Made by a program: the position numbers and the translations under genes. Below are positions 23,162 through 31,461 of a DNA stretch of 34,106 bases, piece by piece (within the stretch, counting starts at the first letter, position 1; every line of letters begins with the position of its first letter). Under the pieces are notes generated by a model, which saw only the letters and a list, made by a program, of their open reading frames with translations, was not told where the DNA came from and made no database searches. The DNA comes from Chloroflexi bacterium UBA5177 (lineage in GTDB: Bacteria > Chloroflexota > UBA5177). The stretch covers positions 9,841 through 43,946 of the forward strand of contig DHWR01000219.1 in NCBI GenBank assembly GCA_002413265.1, in the 5' to 3' direction.

Positions 23162-23878
23162 ATGGAGTTCGACAACAGCTTCACCGTCAATGCTCCGCTA
23201 CGGCGAGTCTGGGATTTTCTACTCAACGTCCGTGAAGTCGCTCGCTGCATGCCTGGAGCGGAGCTCACCGAAGTCGTGAGCGACACGGAGTACAAAGGCA
23301 CCGTCAAAATCAAACTAGGAGCGGTGCAGATGGCGTACAAAGGAACGGTGACGATCAGCAAAGTCGACGAAGAATCGCACACCGTCGTGCTCGTCGCATC
23401 CGGTAGAGAAACTCGGGGGACGGGAAACGCCTCCAGCACAACGACCTCGCATCTCGTGGAAGACGGCGCCGCTCGAACGGTAGTCGATCTCCACTCGCAG
23501 GTCGATGTGTCCGGCAGGGTGGCGCAGTTTGGCCGGGGCATCATGCAGGATGTCGCGAGCCGGCTCATCGGCGAATTTGCTCGCAACCTCGAAGCGAAGT
23601 TGATCCAGGGTGAGGATACTCGCTCGCCTGAAGCGGTGCTGTCACAGACTGATGCCTCCACGGCCGTCCAGACCGCAGCCGAGACCGGCGCGCCTGCTGC
23701 GAATCACGCCAGCACTTCGCATCCGGCACCAGTTGTATCTGGGCACCCGACGTCAACTTCAACGCCGGAAGCTCAGCCTATAAAGATGCTGCCCATTCTC
23801 GCGGACGTCGCCCGCTCACAGCTGGCGCGGGGGCTGAGAGGGCTTGCGTCGATAGTTGAACCGAAGGTGAGGCCCTAG
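23162..23878 (+). CDS. coxG: CoxG-like SRPBCC protein
   Basis: This 238-residue protein has an N-terminal SRPBCC fold of the CoxG family (residues 1-145). Typical blocks are FTVNAPLRRVWDFL, ARCMPGAEL, YKGTVKIKLGAV and QFGRGIMQDVASRL. A Ser/Thr/Pro/Ala-rich linker follows, and a hydrophobic helix (about residues 208-230) lies near the C-terminus. CoxG proteins help recruit CO dehydrogenase to the membrane and, in recent work, bind quinone to carry its electrons to the respiratory chain; the C-terminal helix is the membrane anchor. Here it is on the plus strand, convergent with the form I cox operon whose last gene ends 89 bases away. Confidence 0.87.
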   Translation: MEFDNSFTVNAPLRRVWDFLLNVREVARCMPGAELTEVVSDTEYKGTVKIKLGAVQMAYKGTVTISKVDEESHTVVLVASGRETRGTGNASSTTTSHLVEDGAARTVVDLHSQVDVSGRVAQFGRGIMQDVASRLIGEFARNLEAKLIQGEDTRSPEAVLSQTDASTAVQTAAETGAPAANHASTSHPAPVVSGHPTSTSTPEAQPIKMLPILADVARSQLARGLRGLASIVEPKVRP

Positions 23879-23966
23879 CGACTGCAGGGCGGCTAAACTA
23901 GGCCAAGATGTCGTGACAGCGCAATAGGTCGCGCCCGTAGGAGCTCTTGAAGGCGCCGTTTGCCTG

Positions 23967-24563
23967 CTAGCGGACGGTTGACAAGATACGCTTGTAGTCG
24001 TCGAGCGTGTCGATATCCTGTGGAAGAGGGGTGTCCACATGTACCCGTTCTACAACGTCCGCTAGGTTCTCCAGCAGGCGCCACATGGCTTTTTCGCCGT
24101 GCAGGGCGCTCAACTCGTCAATGAGCGACGCGGAGAAGATGAGCGGGTGGCCCGGTTCCCCGCGATAGCTGAGCGTCAGCGCGGCAGGGCGAGACCGCAG
24201 CCATGACCGCACCGCGAGGCTGATGAGCTCGGTATCCAAGGCCGGCTGGTCGGCCGGTAGAACCGCAATTGCGTCAATCCGGTCAGGAAGCGCACGCAGG
24301 CCGGCGTGCAGTGACGACGAGCATGGACCCTCGTGCTCCACGTGGACGAGACGAGCCCACCTCACACGAGGAGCGGGCACAAGATCCCCCGCGGGCAGGA
24401 CCACCACGACCACATCCAGCTCAGCCACGGACTCGGTTTGCGCAATGGCCTGATCGAGGACCGTCCCGTTCCCAAAAGGCAGCGTCTGCTTGAGCTGGCC
24501 CAGGCGACGTGACCGACCAGCCGCGAGGATTAGTCCGGCGACCTTGCCGTCACGCGAGGACAT
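23967..24563 (-). CDS. mocA: Molybdenum cofactor cytidylyltransferase-like NTP transferase
   Basis: This 198-residue MobA-like nucleotidyltransferase begins GLILAAGRSRRLGQLKQTLPFG, the nucleotide-binding loop of the family. VLPADQPALD carries the metal-binding Asp region, and GEPGHPLIF is the conserved later block. MocA attaches CMP to molybdopterin, giving the cytosine dinucleotide cofactor found in CO dehydrogenase and related hydroxylases. The gene overlaps xdhC by 14 bases at the end of the form I cox operon, so dedicated cofactor supply is a sound inference. Specificity for CTP rather than GTP rests on this context. ATG at 24563 gives the standard N-terminus. Confidence 0.88.
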   Translation of the reverse strand: MSSRDGKVAGLILAAGRSRRLGQLKQTLPFGNGTVLDQAIAQTESVAELDVVVVVLPAGDLVPAPRVRWARLVHVEHEGPCSSSLHAGLRALPDRIDAIAVLPADQPALDTELISLAVRSWLRSRPAALTLSYRGEPGHPLIFSASLIDELSALHGEKAMWRLLENLADVVERVHVDTPLPQDIDTLDDYKRILSTVR

Positions 24564-25527
24564 GGTAGCGGTCCGGCTCCCTCTCGTATGCCTCCCGGCA
24601 GCTGGCACCGCAGAAGTAGACGTCACCCGACTGGAACAAGGCGCCGGCGATCTCGACGGCCATCCCGCACACGGGATCCGTGGCGAAGGCTGGAACGCTC
24701 GGCTCGGTAGCTGGAGCCATCCGTTTGTGCCGGCGATTTCGCCGATCGACGATGTCTGCCAGCACAGACAACGCTATCTCTTCAGCAGCATCGGCCAGCG
24801 TTCGTCCGGCGGGGTTGACGATGCCAGATAAGGCATCTCCAGGCCATCCTCGCTTGCGAAGCGCTTGTACCACCGCATTACGTCGTCGGCGCGAGGCGAC
24901 CAGGCCCACATAGGCAGCTTCCGTGCGCAGGACGGCTTCGAGTGCCTCGACGTCGTAGTGACCCATGGTGGCCACCACGACCCACGAGTCCGAGCCGATC
25001 CCGGCACCCGCGAGGTCCAGGTTCGCCACGATGGAATCGGCCCCGGGAAAATCATCAAGACCTGCTCCCGGGTGAACGCCGCAGCTCCGATACCCGACGA
25101 TTCCGGCTAGCCGGGTGAGCGACCGTGCAGTGGGGCTGCGCCCGATGACCACAAGCTGAGGCCGGGCCACGTATGGTTCGAGAAAGATCTCTAGCGTCCC
25201 GCCAGACGGGCAGCTCATCTGGAGGACCACCTCGCCATCTGAGAGAGCGCCCAGGTCATCCGTCTTTTCAGTATCAGGCTTGATCCGAACGACCCGGGGC
25301 GTGCCGTCTTGCAACGCGAGCTGTGCCTCGCGACGGATCGATGGTTCGGAGCACGAGCCGCCAATCCAGCCCACCATGGTCCCGTCCGCCGTAATCACCG
25401 CCTTGTCGCCGGGCTTCGCCGAGGTTGGAGCGGCGACGCGCACTACCGTCGCGATACAACACCTAACACCGGCCGCTCGCAACCGTGCGAACTCGGCGAG
25501 GACTTCATCTGAAACCACGGTGCCCAT
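24550..25527 (-). CDS. XdhC/CoxI-family maturation factor fused to a YHS domain
   Basis: This 325-residue protein has three parts. Residues 1-125 are the XdhC/CoxI N-terminal domain, with WIGGSCSEPSIRREA and MSCPSGGTLEIFLEPY. Residues 130-250 are a Rossmann domain, with LVVIGRSPTARSLTRLAG, VVVATMGHYD and YVGLVASRRRR. Residues 281-325 are a YHS domain, with DPVCGMAVE and Cys306 and Cys310 in YFCGASC. XdhC proteins bind the molybdenum cofactor and assist its sulfuration and insertion. YHS domains bind heavy metals and occur in copper-handling proteins. The gene is nine bases after form I coxL, an enzyme with a Mo-S-Cu site, so a role in copper or sulfur loading is an attractive inference. Confidence 0.9.
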   Translation of the reverse strand: MGTVVSDEVLAEFARLRAAGVRCCIATVVRVAAPTSAKPGDKAVITADGTMVGWIGGSCSEPSIRREAQLALQDGTPRVVRIKPDTEKTDDLGALSDGEVVLQMSCPSGGTLEIFLEPYVARPQLVVIGRSPTARSLTRLAGIVGYRSCGVHPGAGLDDFPGADSIVANLDLAGAGIGSDSWVVVATMGHYDVEALEAVLRTEAAYVGLVASRRRRNAVVQALRKRGWPGDALSGIVNPAGRTLADAAEEIALSVLADIVDRRNRRHKRMAPATEPSVPAFATDPVCGMAVEIAGALFQSGDVYFCGASCREAYEREPDRYHVLA

Positions 25528-25536
25528 GCTTGACCC

Positions 25537-27888
25537 CTACGCGTCCACCCCGGCGGCTCGCAGCGCAGCCCAGACCTTGTCGGAGGTGACTGGCATCTCG
25601 ATATTGCGTACCCCCAGATGAGCCACAGCGTCGATCACAGCATTGACATACGCCGCGGGGGAACCCACGGTGGGGGACTCGCCCACACCCTTGGCGCCGA
25701 GCGGATGATGCGGAGACGGGGTCACGGTCTCATAGACCTCGAAGTTCGGCGTTTCCCAGGCAGTAGGCAAGAGGTAGTCCATGAAATTGGACCCCAAGCA
25801 GTTACCGGCCTCGTCGAACGTGATGAGCTGCGTAAACGCAATGCCGTACCCTTCGCACAGTCCACCATGGATCTGGCCTTCCACGACCATTGGATTAATT
25901 CGCACTCCGCAGTCGTCAACGGCGACCATGCGGCGCACCTTGACCTCACCCGTCCCCCGGTCGATGTCAACCACCACCATGTAGGTCCCGAACGGGTAAG
26001 TCATGTTCGGCGGATCGTAGTAGGTCACACCCTCAAGTCCGGGTTCCATATCGTCCGGCAGGTTCGTGTAGGCGGCAAACGCACAGTCCTGAATAGTTTT
26101 GAAGTGCTCACGCGAGCCCTTGACGAAGAACTTGCCACGTTCGAACTCCAGATCTTCCGGGCGCGTCTCCAGCAGGTGAGCCGCGAGCTCCTGTGCCTTT
26201 GCGCGGAGCTTGCGGGCAACCATGGCCGTGGCCGCGCCCGCTACCGGCGTGCTGCGAGACGCATAGGTTCCGAGGCCATAGGGCGTATTGTCTGTGTCGC
26301 CTTCTCGCACCTCCACGTCCGAGAAGGGGATACCCAGCTCCTCCTCCACGATCTGCGCGAAGGTCGTCTCGTGGCCCTGGCCCTGAGACTTTACTCCCAG
26401 CTTGAGGATGGCTTTTCCGGTGGGATGCACTCGGAGCTCCGCCGAATCGAACATTCGGAGTCCCATAATGTCGTAGTCTTTTCCGTGGCCGGCACCGACG
26501 ACCTCAGTAAAGGACGCCACACCGATGCCCATGAACTCTCCGCGTGCACGCTTTTCAGCCTGTTCGCGCCGCAGCTCCTCGTAACCCAGCTTTTCGATCG
26601 CCAGGTCCATCGCACCGTGGTAGTCCCCGCTGTCGTAGACCCAGCCGGTGCATGAAAGATACGGGAACTGGTCCTTGCGTACAAAGTTCTTCCGCCGCAG
26701 CTCAACCGGATCGATCTCTAGCTCATACGCGGCGCTCTGGACCAGTCTCTCGATGAGGTAGGACGCCTCCGTCACGCGGAAGGAACAGCGATACGCCACG
26801 CCGCCCGGCGCCTTGTTCGTGTAGGCGCCGTCCGCGATGATATGCGCAGCGGGCATGTCGTACGACCCTGTCACTATGTGGAAGAGTCCAGCCTTGAACT
26901 TGGATGGTTGTGCGTCGGCAAAGAACGCGCCGTTGTCGCTGATCAATCGGACGCGCAAGCCAAGCATGGTTCCGTCGTCCTTCAGAGCCAGCTCGCCGCT
27001 CATGTGGTAGTCACGGGCGAAACCGGTGGAAATCAGATTCTCCGACCTGTCCTCGATCCACTTGACCGGCTTTCCCAGCAGGAGAGAGGCTGCCGTCGCC
27101 ACGACATAGCCGGGATAGACGGGCACTTTGTTTCCGAAGCCGCCGCCGATGTCGGGGGAGATGATCCGGATTTCCTGTTCGGGCAACCCCGTGACGAGAG
27201 CGAAGACGGTCCGGATGGCATGGGGCGCCTGGCTGGTCATGTAGATGGTCGTGTGCTTTGTCGCCGGGTTCACATCCGCGACGCAGCCACATGTCTCCAA
27301 GGGCGCAGGATGGCAGCGAGGATAGTGGGTGGTAAGCGATACCACCTTGTCGGCCTGTGCGAAGGCCGCGTCTGTGGCCGCCTTGTCTCCCGCCTCCCAG
27401 TGGTAGATGTGATTGTCGGTCTGTCCCTCTTTGTCGTCCCGAATAACCGGAACGCCCGGATCGTTGGCCTTGTGAGGATCGACGACCGCTTGCAGCGGCT
27501 CGTACTCAACCTCGATAAGATCCACCGCATCCTGAGCGAGATAGGGATCGGAAGCGATGACCGCGGCCACTTCCTGGCCCTGGAACCGTACCTTATCTGT
27601 TGCCAGCACAGCTTGCGTGTCGCCGCTCATCGTCGGCATCCATGCCAGGTTGTGCGCCGCCATCAACTCACCCGTTACCACCGCCACGACGCCGGGTAGG
27701 ACGCTTGCCGCGTCCGCGTTGATCGACAGGATCTTCGCGTGGGCGTGTGGGCTGCGCAGGATCTTCATGTAGAGCATGCCGGGGAGAACCACGTCGTCGA
27801 TGTAGGTTCCCTTACCGCGGATGAAGCGCGGATCTTCCTTGCGCTTGACCGAAGCGCCAATGCCACCGTGCGCGATCTCAGTTGCCAT
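25537..27888 (-). CDS. coxL: Aerobic CO dehydrogenase large subunit, form I
   Basis: CoxL (783 residues) carries the Mo-S-Cu active site that oxidises CO to CO2. The diagnostic form I loop AYRCSFR lies at residues 365-371, with the copper-binding Cys368. Other cofactor-binding blocks are PDIGGGFGNK, KSQGQGHETTFAQI and GAKGVGESPTVGSP, with the catalytic Glu near residue 737. Length is close to the family norm of about 800. Form I genes typically run M-S-L, as here, and the enzyme is an (LMS)2 complex on the inner membrane face feeding electrons to respiration. GGGAGA lies before the ATG. CO oxidation is well supported because the Cys loop is intact. Confidence 0.96.
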   Translation of the reverse strand: MATEIAHGGIGASVKRKEDPRFIRGKGTYIDDVVLPGMLYMKILRSPHAHAKILSINADAASVLPGVVAVVTGELMAAHNLAWMPTMSGDTQAVLATDKVRFQGQEVAAVIASDPYLAQDAVDLIEVEYEPLQAVVDPHKANDPGVPVIRDDKEGQTDNHIYHWEAGDKAATDAAFAQADKVVSLTTHYPRCHPAPLETCGCVADVNPATKHTTIYMTSQAPHAIRTVFALVTGLPEQEIRIISPDIGGGFGNKVPVYPGYVVATAASLLLGKPVKWIEDRSENLISTGFARDYHMSGELALKDDGTMLGLRVRLISDNGAFFADAQPSKFKAGLFHIVTGSYDMPAAHIIADGAYTNKAPGGVAYRCSFRVTEASYLIERLVQSAAYELEIDPVELRRKNFVRKDQFPYLSCTGWVYDSGDYHGAMDLAIEKLGYEELRREQAEKRARGEFMGIGVASFTEVVGAGHGKDYDIMGLRMFDSAELRVHPTGKAILKLGVKSQGQGHETTFAQIVEEELGIPFSDVEVREGDTDNTPYGLGTYASRSTPVAGAATAMVARKLRAKAQELAAHLLETRPEDLEFERGKFFVKGSREHFKTIQDCAFAAYTNLPDDMEPGLEGVTYYDPPNMTYPFGTYMVVVDIDRGTGEVKVRRMVAVDDCGVRINPMVVEGQIHGGLCEGYGIAFTQLITFDEAGNCLGSNFMDYLLPTAWETPNFEVYETVTPSPHHPLGAKGVGESPTVGSPAAYVNAVIDAVAHLGVRNIEMPVTSDKVWAALRAAGVDA

Positions 27889-27891
27889 GGT

Positions 27892-28401
27892 TTATCTCCC
27901 TTCGCCGGCGCCTACTGGAACCGCGTTTTCCTCACGGATGTTCTCGGCGGCTCGGCGGACGGACTTGACGATATTCATGTACCCGGTGCAGCGGCACAGA
28001 TTGCCGGAAAGGGCCCAGCGAATCTCCTCTTCGCTCGGATTGGGATTGGACTCGAGCAGCGCGACGGAGGCCATCATCATACCGGGCGTGCAAAAGCCGC
28101 ACTGAAGACCGTGTTCTTCCATAAAGGCTGCTTGGATCGGATGGAGCGTGCCGTTCTGCTCCAGGCCCTCCACGGTCCGAATCTCGCGCCCATCCGCCTG
28201 GACCGCGAGAGCAGTGCAGGACTTGATGGGCACGCCGTCGAGCAGCACGGTGCAGACACCGCAGCTTGTGGTGTCACAACCCACGTGCACGCCTGTGAGC
28301 CGCAGCTGCTCGCGCAAAAAGAAGGCCAGAAGTTGGCGAGGCTCGACATCCGCAGCGTGGGTAGTCCCATTGACGGTGACCTCAATATGTTGCGTCGTCA
28401 T
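27892..28401 (-). CDS. coxS: CO dehydrogenase small (iron-sulfur) subunit
   Basis: CoxS (169 residues) holds two [2Fe-2S] clusters that pass electrons from the molybdenum site to FAD. The plant-ferredoxin-like domain has GCDTTSCGVCTVLLDG and KSC; the helical domain has QCGFCTPG and NLCRCTGY. All eight cluster Cys are present. The start ATG overlaps the coxM stop as ATGA, and coxL follows after three bases, so the three subunits are tightly coupled in translation. Length is normal for the family. Confidence 0.96.
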   Translation of the reverse strand: MTTQHIEVTVNGTTHAADVEPRQLLAFFLREQLRLTGVHVGCDTTSCGVCTVLLDGVPIKSCTALAVQADGREIRTVEGLEQNGTLHPIQAAFMEEHGLQCGFCTPGMMMASVALLESNPNPSEEEIRWALSGNLCRCTGYMNIVKSVRRAAENIREENAVPVGAGEGR

Positions 28402-29261
28402 CGGTTCATTCCTCCCGCCTGCTTCAGCGCGCGCTGCACGTACACGCGCACAACGTCGCGCTTATACTCCGCCGAACCCCGCAGGTCGGATGTTGGATCC
28501 GCGGCATCCGCGGCTCGCCTCGATGCTTCCTCAATGGCCTCGTTGTCGAGCCGGCGTCCGCTCAGCGCAACTTCGGCTTCTCTCGCCTCCAGATTGGTTG
28601 CGCCGACCGCCGTGAGACCAATGCCGGCCGTTCGGCACGTCCCGTCATCCATATCGAGACAGACCGCCACTCCCACGGTGGCGAAGTCACCGATCTTGCG
28701 TTCGAGCTTCGAATACGAGCCGAACGCTCGACCCCGGGCGAGGGGAACCCGAATCTCTACCAGTAGCTCGTCCGGAGCAAGTGCCGTGGTGAAGGGACCC
28801 TCGAAAAATTCGCGCGCGCGAAGCACACGCTCCCCGCGATTGCTCAATGCCACAAAATCCGAGTTGGCTGCGATCATCACCGAGCCCAGGTCGCCCGCAG
28901 GATCAGCATGTGCCAGCGAGCCGCCGATTGTCCCCCAGTTGCGAACAATCGGATCGGCGATCTGGGGTGCTGCCGCCGCCAGGGCAGGCGCATGCTCTCG
29001 GGCCACGGGTGATGCAGCGAGGAAGGCGTGCCGCGTACCAGCCCCGATTCGAAGCTGCTCACCCTCCACGCGCACATATTCGAAACCCTCCAGCCGCCCG
29101 ATATCGATCAACACCTCCGGCAGGGCAAAGCGCAGTTTCAGGAGGGGAATAAGACTCTGGCCGCCCGCCAGCAGTTTCCCCTCATCGCCACGTTGCGCCA
29201 GGATCTGCACGGTCTCCGTTAGATCTGAGGGGCGGACATAATCGAATGCTGCAGGGAGCAT
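28398..29261 (-). CDS. coxM: CO dehydrogenase medium (FAD) subunit
   Basis: CoxM (287 residues) binds FAD and passes electrons on towards quinone. The FAD-binding motifs are LAGGQSLIPLLKLRF (residues 32-46) and NWGTIGGSLAHADPAGDL (about 109-126), and the C-terminal domain has YSKLERKIGDFATVGVAV. It is the first gene of the minus-strand coxMSL operon, which is the order typical of form I enzymes. About 170 bases separate it from the divergent xdhC gene, and that interval holds an inverted repeat and a possible promoter. Confidence 0.96.
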   Translation of the reverse strand: MLPAAFDYVRPSDLTETVQILAQRGDEGKLLAGGQSLIPLLKLRFALPEVLIDIGRLEGFEYVRVEGEQLRIGAGTRHAFLAASPVAREHAPALAAAAPQIADPIVRNWGTIGGSLAHADPAGDLGSVMIAANSDFVALSNRGERVLRAREFFEGPFTTALAPDELLVEIRVPLARGRAFGSYSKLERKIGDFATVGVAVCLDMDDGTCRTAGIGLTAVGATNLEAREAEVALSGRRLDNEAIEEASRRAADAADPTSDLRGSAEYKRDVVRVYVQRALKQAGGMNR

Positions 29262-29433
29262 GTGGCCATCCTCCTTTTTCCGCCGAGCGTATACAGTTGT
29301 GCCCCAACGTAAGCCTTGGGGGCCTCCGCGTCAAAGCACGAGGGCTTTGTCGAGCGCATAACGCTATGCTGAATCACCAAAACCGCTCGGCGCGGACTTT
29401 TCAGGGCGGCGAGGTAGGTGAAAGGGCGGGACG
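29262..29433. promoter_or_regulatory. Divergent control region between coxM and xdhC
   Basis: CCCCAA (29302-29307) and TTGGGG (29316-29321) form a perfect six-base inverted repeat with an eight-base spacer. Just downstream on the minus strand lies an extended -10, TG-TATACG (29295-29288), for coxM, so a regulator bound to the repeat would sit at or just above the promoter. No clear promoter is seen for the plus-strand gene. No riboswitch fold was evident. Confidence 0.4.
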
Positions 29434-29820
29434 ATGCGCGAAATTGTGGACCATGTGCGTTCGTGGCAGGCAGAGGGCGAGCACGTGGCGATTGCGACGG
29501 TCCTCACGACGGCGGGATCCACGCCGCGACCGGTTGGAGCCAAGATGGCGGTTACTGCGAGCGGCAAGATCGCGGGGTCGATCAGCGGTGGCTGCGTCGA
29601 TGCGGACGTCATCGAGCATGCCGTGGAGGTCCTGCGCACCGGCCGACCGGAGATTATCGAGTACGGCTACTCGCCAGACATGTCGTGGGAGGTCGGCCTG
29701 ATGTGCGGCGGTTCGGTTCAAGTCTTCGTCGAGCCGGTCGACGCCGCCTATACACCCGTGGGCGCGGGTTGGCTCGATACCCTCTCACACCGGGCCGGCG
29801 ACCCGGTATCTGGAACCTAG
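29434..29820 (+). CDS. Short XdhC-type protein (N-terminal domain only)
   Basis: This 128-residue protein matches only the N-terminal XdhC/CoxI domain: VAIATVLTTAGSTPRPVGAK, then GSISGGCVDADVIEHAVE with the conserved Cys, then LMCGGSVQVFVEPV. It lacks the Rossmann domain seen in full-length XdhC. It stops cleanly with TAG, and the next gene has its own complete N-terminal domain, so this is a separate small paralogue and not the front half of a broken gene. The pair probably acts together in loading the molybdenum cofactor of one of the two flanking hydroxylases. Convergence with the form II operon suggests that one, but this is inference. Confidence 0.85.
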   Translation: MREIVDHVRSWQAEGEHVAIATVLTTAGSTPRPVGAKMAVTASGKIAGSISGGCVDADVIEHAVEVLRTGRPEIIEYGYSPDMSWEVGLMCGGSVQVFVEPVDAAYTPVGAGWLDTLSHRAGDPVSGT

Positions 29821-29851
29821 TCTGACCCTCTTCGATCGCCTGGCCAAGGCG

Positions 29852-30601
29852 TTGGAGGCGGATGTCCCCGCCGCGACCGCGACCGTCGTGCGGCCGCTGG
29901 AGCGGGCCGGACGGAAAATGCTGATCTTGCAGGACGGCGGTGAGGAGGGCAGCCTCGGCGACGCGGGTCTCGACGCTGAGGTGAAGGCCGATGCGCTTGC
30001 TCTTCTGCGCAATGGCACCACAGAAGTGCGGACGTATGGTCCAACGAGCTCGATTCTAGACCCTGTCGACATCTTCATTGAGTCCTTCGCTCCTCTTCCA
30101 CGTCTGCTCATCATGGGCGCTGTTCACGCCGCTCCGGCGCTCTGTGCGGTTGCGGCCAAAGTAGGCTATCGGGTCACCGTGATCGATGCCAGAGCCTCGT
30201 ACACGACGCGCGAACGCTTCCCAGACGCGGCGGAGATCCTCGTCGCCTGGCCGCACCTCGCACTGGAATCACTCCCACCGCTCGACGCATCCACCTATGT
30301 GGCCGTTCTGACCCACGACCCCAAATTTGAGGAGCCGCTGCTGCCCGTGCTGCTGCGGAGCGATGCGCGCTACGTCGGCATGATCGGCAGCCGCACTACA
30401 CAGCGGCAGCGGCGCGCGATGCTGCTGCAGAGTGGCGTTTCGGAGGAAGAAATCGCGCGATTACGGGGGCCCATCGGCCTCGACATCGGCGCCGTCACAC
30501 CCGAGGAGATCGCGCTCGCCATTCTGTCAGAGATGGCCACGGTGAAGTATGGCCGCACCGGTCGTCCGCTCGTTGAGATCAGCGGTGCGGCGGTAGGCTG
30601 A
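29852..30601 (+). CDS. XdhC/CoxI-family protein with Rossmann domain
   Basis: This 249-residue protein joins an XdhC N-terminal domain (ATATVVRPLERAGRKMLI, GSLGDAGLD, VDIFIESFAPLPRLLIMG) to a Rossmann domain (AVHAAPALCAVAAKVGYRVTVID, YVAVLTHDPKFEE, YVGMIGSRTTQRQR). It ends with PEEIALAILSEM, normal for XdhC. The N-terminal domain lacks the GGC cysteine that its short neighbour has. The annotated start is a TTG; homology appears to continue upstream to a CTG at 29822 (LTLFDRLAKALE), so the true start may be that non-standard codon. It is convergent with form II coxM, with stops two bases apart. Confidence 0.85.
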   Translation: MEADVPAATATVVRPLERAGRKMLILQDGGEEGSLGDAGLDAEVKADALALLRNGTTEVRTYGPTSSILDPVDIFIESFAPLPRLLIMGAVHAAPALCAVAAKVGYRVTVIDARASYTTRERFPDAAEILVAWPHLALESLPPLDASTYVAVLTHDPKFEEPLLPVLLRSDARYVGMIGSRTTQRQRRAMLLQSGVSEEEIARLRGPIGLDIGAVTPEEIALAILSEMATVKYGRTGRPLVEISGAAVG

Positions 30602-30603
30602 GG

Positions 30604-31461
30604 CTATCCACTGAGCGCAGTTTCGAGCGCGCGCAGCGTCAGGATCCGGGCGAGATGAAGCTTGTACTCGGGAGAGCCCTTTAGCTCCCCGGGAGGATTG
30701 AGACCATCGGCGGCGCGCTCGGCTGCGGCGCCGAGAGCCTCTCTCGTCGACGGACCTCCGCGAAGCGCCTCCTCGACGGCAGTGGCGCGAACTGGTGTGC
30801 TCCCAACATTGGTCAACACGACCCCAGCATCTCGAACCGACCCGTTGTCGAGTGTGAGACTTACGGCGACACCCACGATGGCCCAGTCGGCGGCCCGCTG
30901 CCGAAATTTTTGGTACGTGCTCGAGGTACGCCCGCTGGCGTACGGCACGCGAATCTCGGTGACCACTTCCTCGGGATAGAGCGTGCTCGTCCACGTGTTC
31001 TGAAAGAAGCCGTCAGCCGGGATCAACCGCTCCCCCCGCGGCCCGCGGGCCACGATCCCGGCCCGCAGCACAGTGACTATAGACGGCAGATCGGAGGCGG
31101 GGTCCGCGTGAGCCAGACTACCTCCAATAGTCCCTCTGTTCCGCACCTGCATGTCGCCGACCATCCCTGCAGCGTGCGAGAGCAAGGGCACGCGTTCCTG
31201 CACAAGTGCCGATGACTCCAGCATGTAGTGGGTAGTCATAGATCCGATGGCCAGGTGATCCCCTGCGTCGCGGATATACCTTAGGTCTTCGATTTTGCCG
31301 AGATCCACGAGTACACCGGGAGCGGCCAGGCGCAGCTTCATAAGCGGCAGCAAGCTGTGGCCACCAGCCAGAAGCTTGGCTTGATCACCGTGCTTTTGAA
31401 GCATCTCGATGGCCTCGTCGACGGACGATGCCGCGATGTAGTCGAAAGCCGCTGGGATCAT
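30604..31461 (-). CDS. FAD subunit of form II CO dehydrogenase-like hydroxylase
   Basis: This 285-residue CoxM-type subunit has the FAD motifs LLAGGHSLLPLMKLRL (about residues 30-45) and RNRGTIGGSLAHADPASDLP, then YQKFRQRAADWAIVGVAV in the C-terminal domain. ATG at 31461 is chosen because it overlaps the stop of the upstream large-subunit gene as ATGA; a longer frame with nine extra residues would lie inside that gene. It is the last gene of an S-L-M operon, the order seen for form II enzymes. Electron transfer from the iron-sulfur subunit to FAD is expected. The final electron acceptor is unknown. Confidence 0.93.
   Translation of the reverse strand: MIPAAFDYIAASSVDEAIEMLQKHGDQAKLLAGGHSLLPLMKLRLAAPGVLVDLGKIEDLRYIRDAGDHLAIGSMTTHYMLESSALVQERVPLLSHAAGMVGDMQVRNRGTIGGSLAHADPASDLPSIVTVLRAGIVARGPRGERLIPADGFFQNTWTSTLYPEEVVTEIRVPYASGRTSSTYQKFRQRAADWAIVGVAVSLTLDNGSVRDAGVVLTNVGSTPVRATAVEEALRGGPSTREALGAAAERAADGLNPPGELKGSPEYKLHLARILTLRALETALSG

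Noticed and set aside
25618..26655. A 345-codon plus-strand frame opposite coxL
   Set aside because: Arg/His/Leu-rich composition and full overlap with the form I large subunit mark it as a shadow.
27739..29241. A 500-codon open frame on the plus strand opposite coxL-coxS-coxM
   Set aside because: It is antisense to three clear CODH genes, has no recognisable domain, and arises from GC-rich codon bias.
29262..29433. A molybdenum-cofactor riboswitch before the cox operon
   Set aside because: The region has only a simple inverted repeat; no multi-helix fold resembling the Moco RNA was evident.
29434..30601. A frameshifted single xdhC gene
   Set aside because: The second frame has its own complete N-terminal XdhC domain, so there are two genes and no break.
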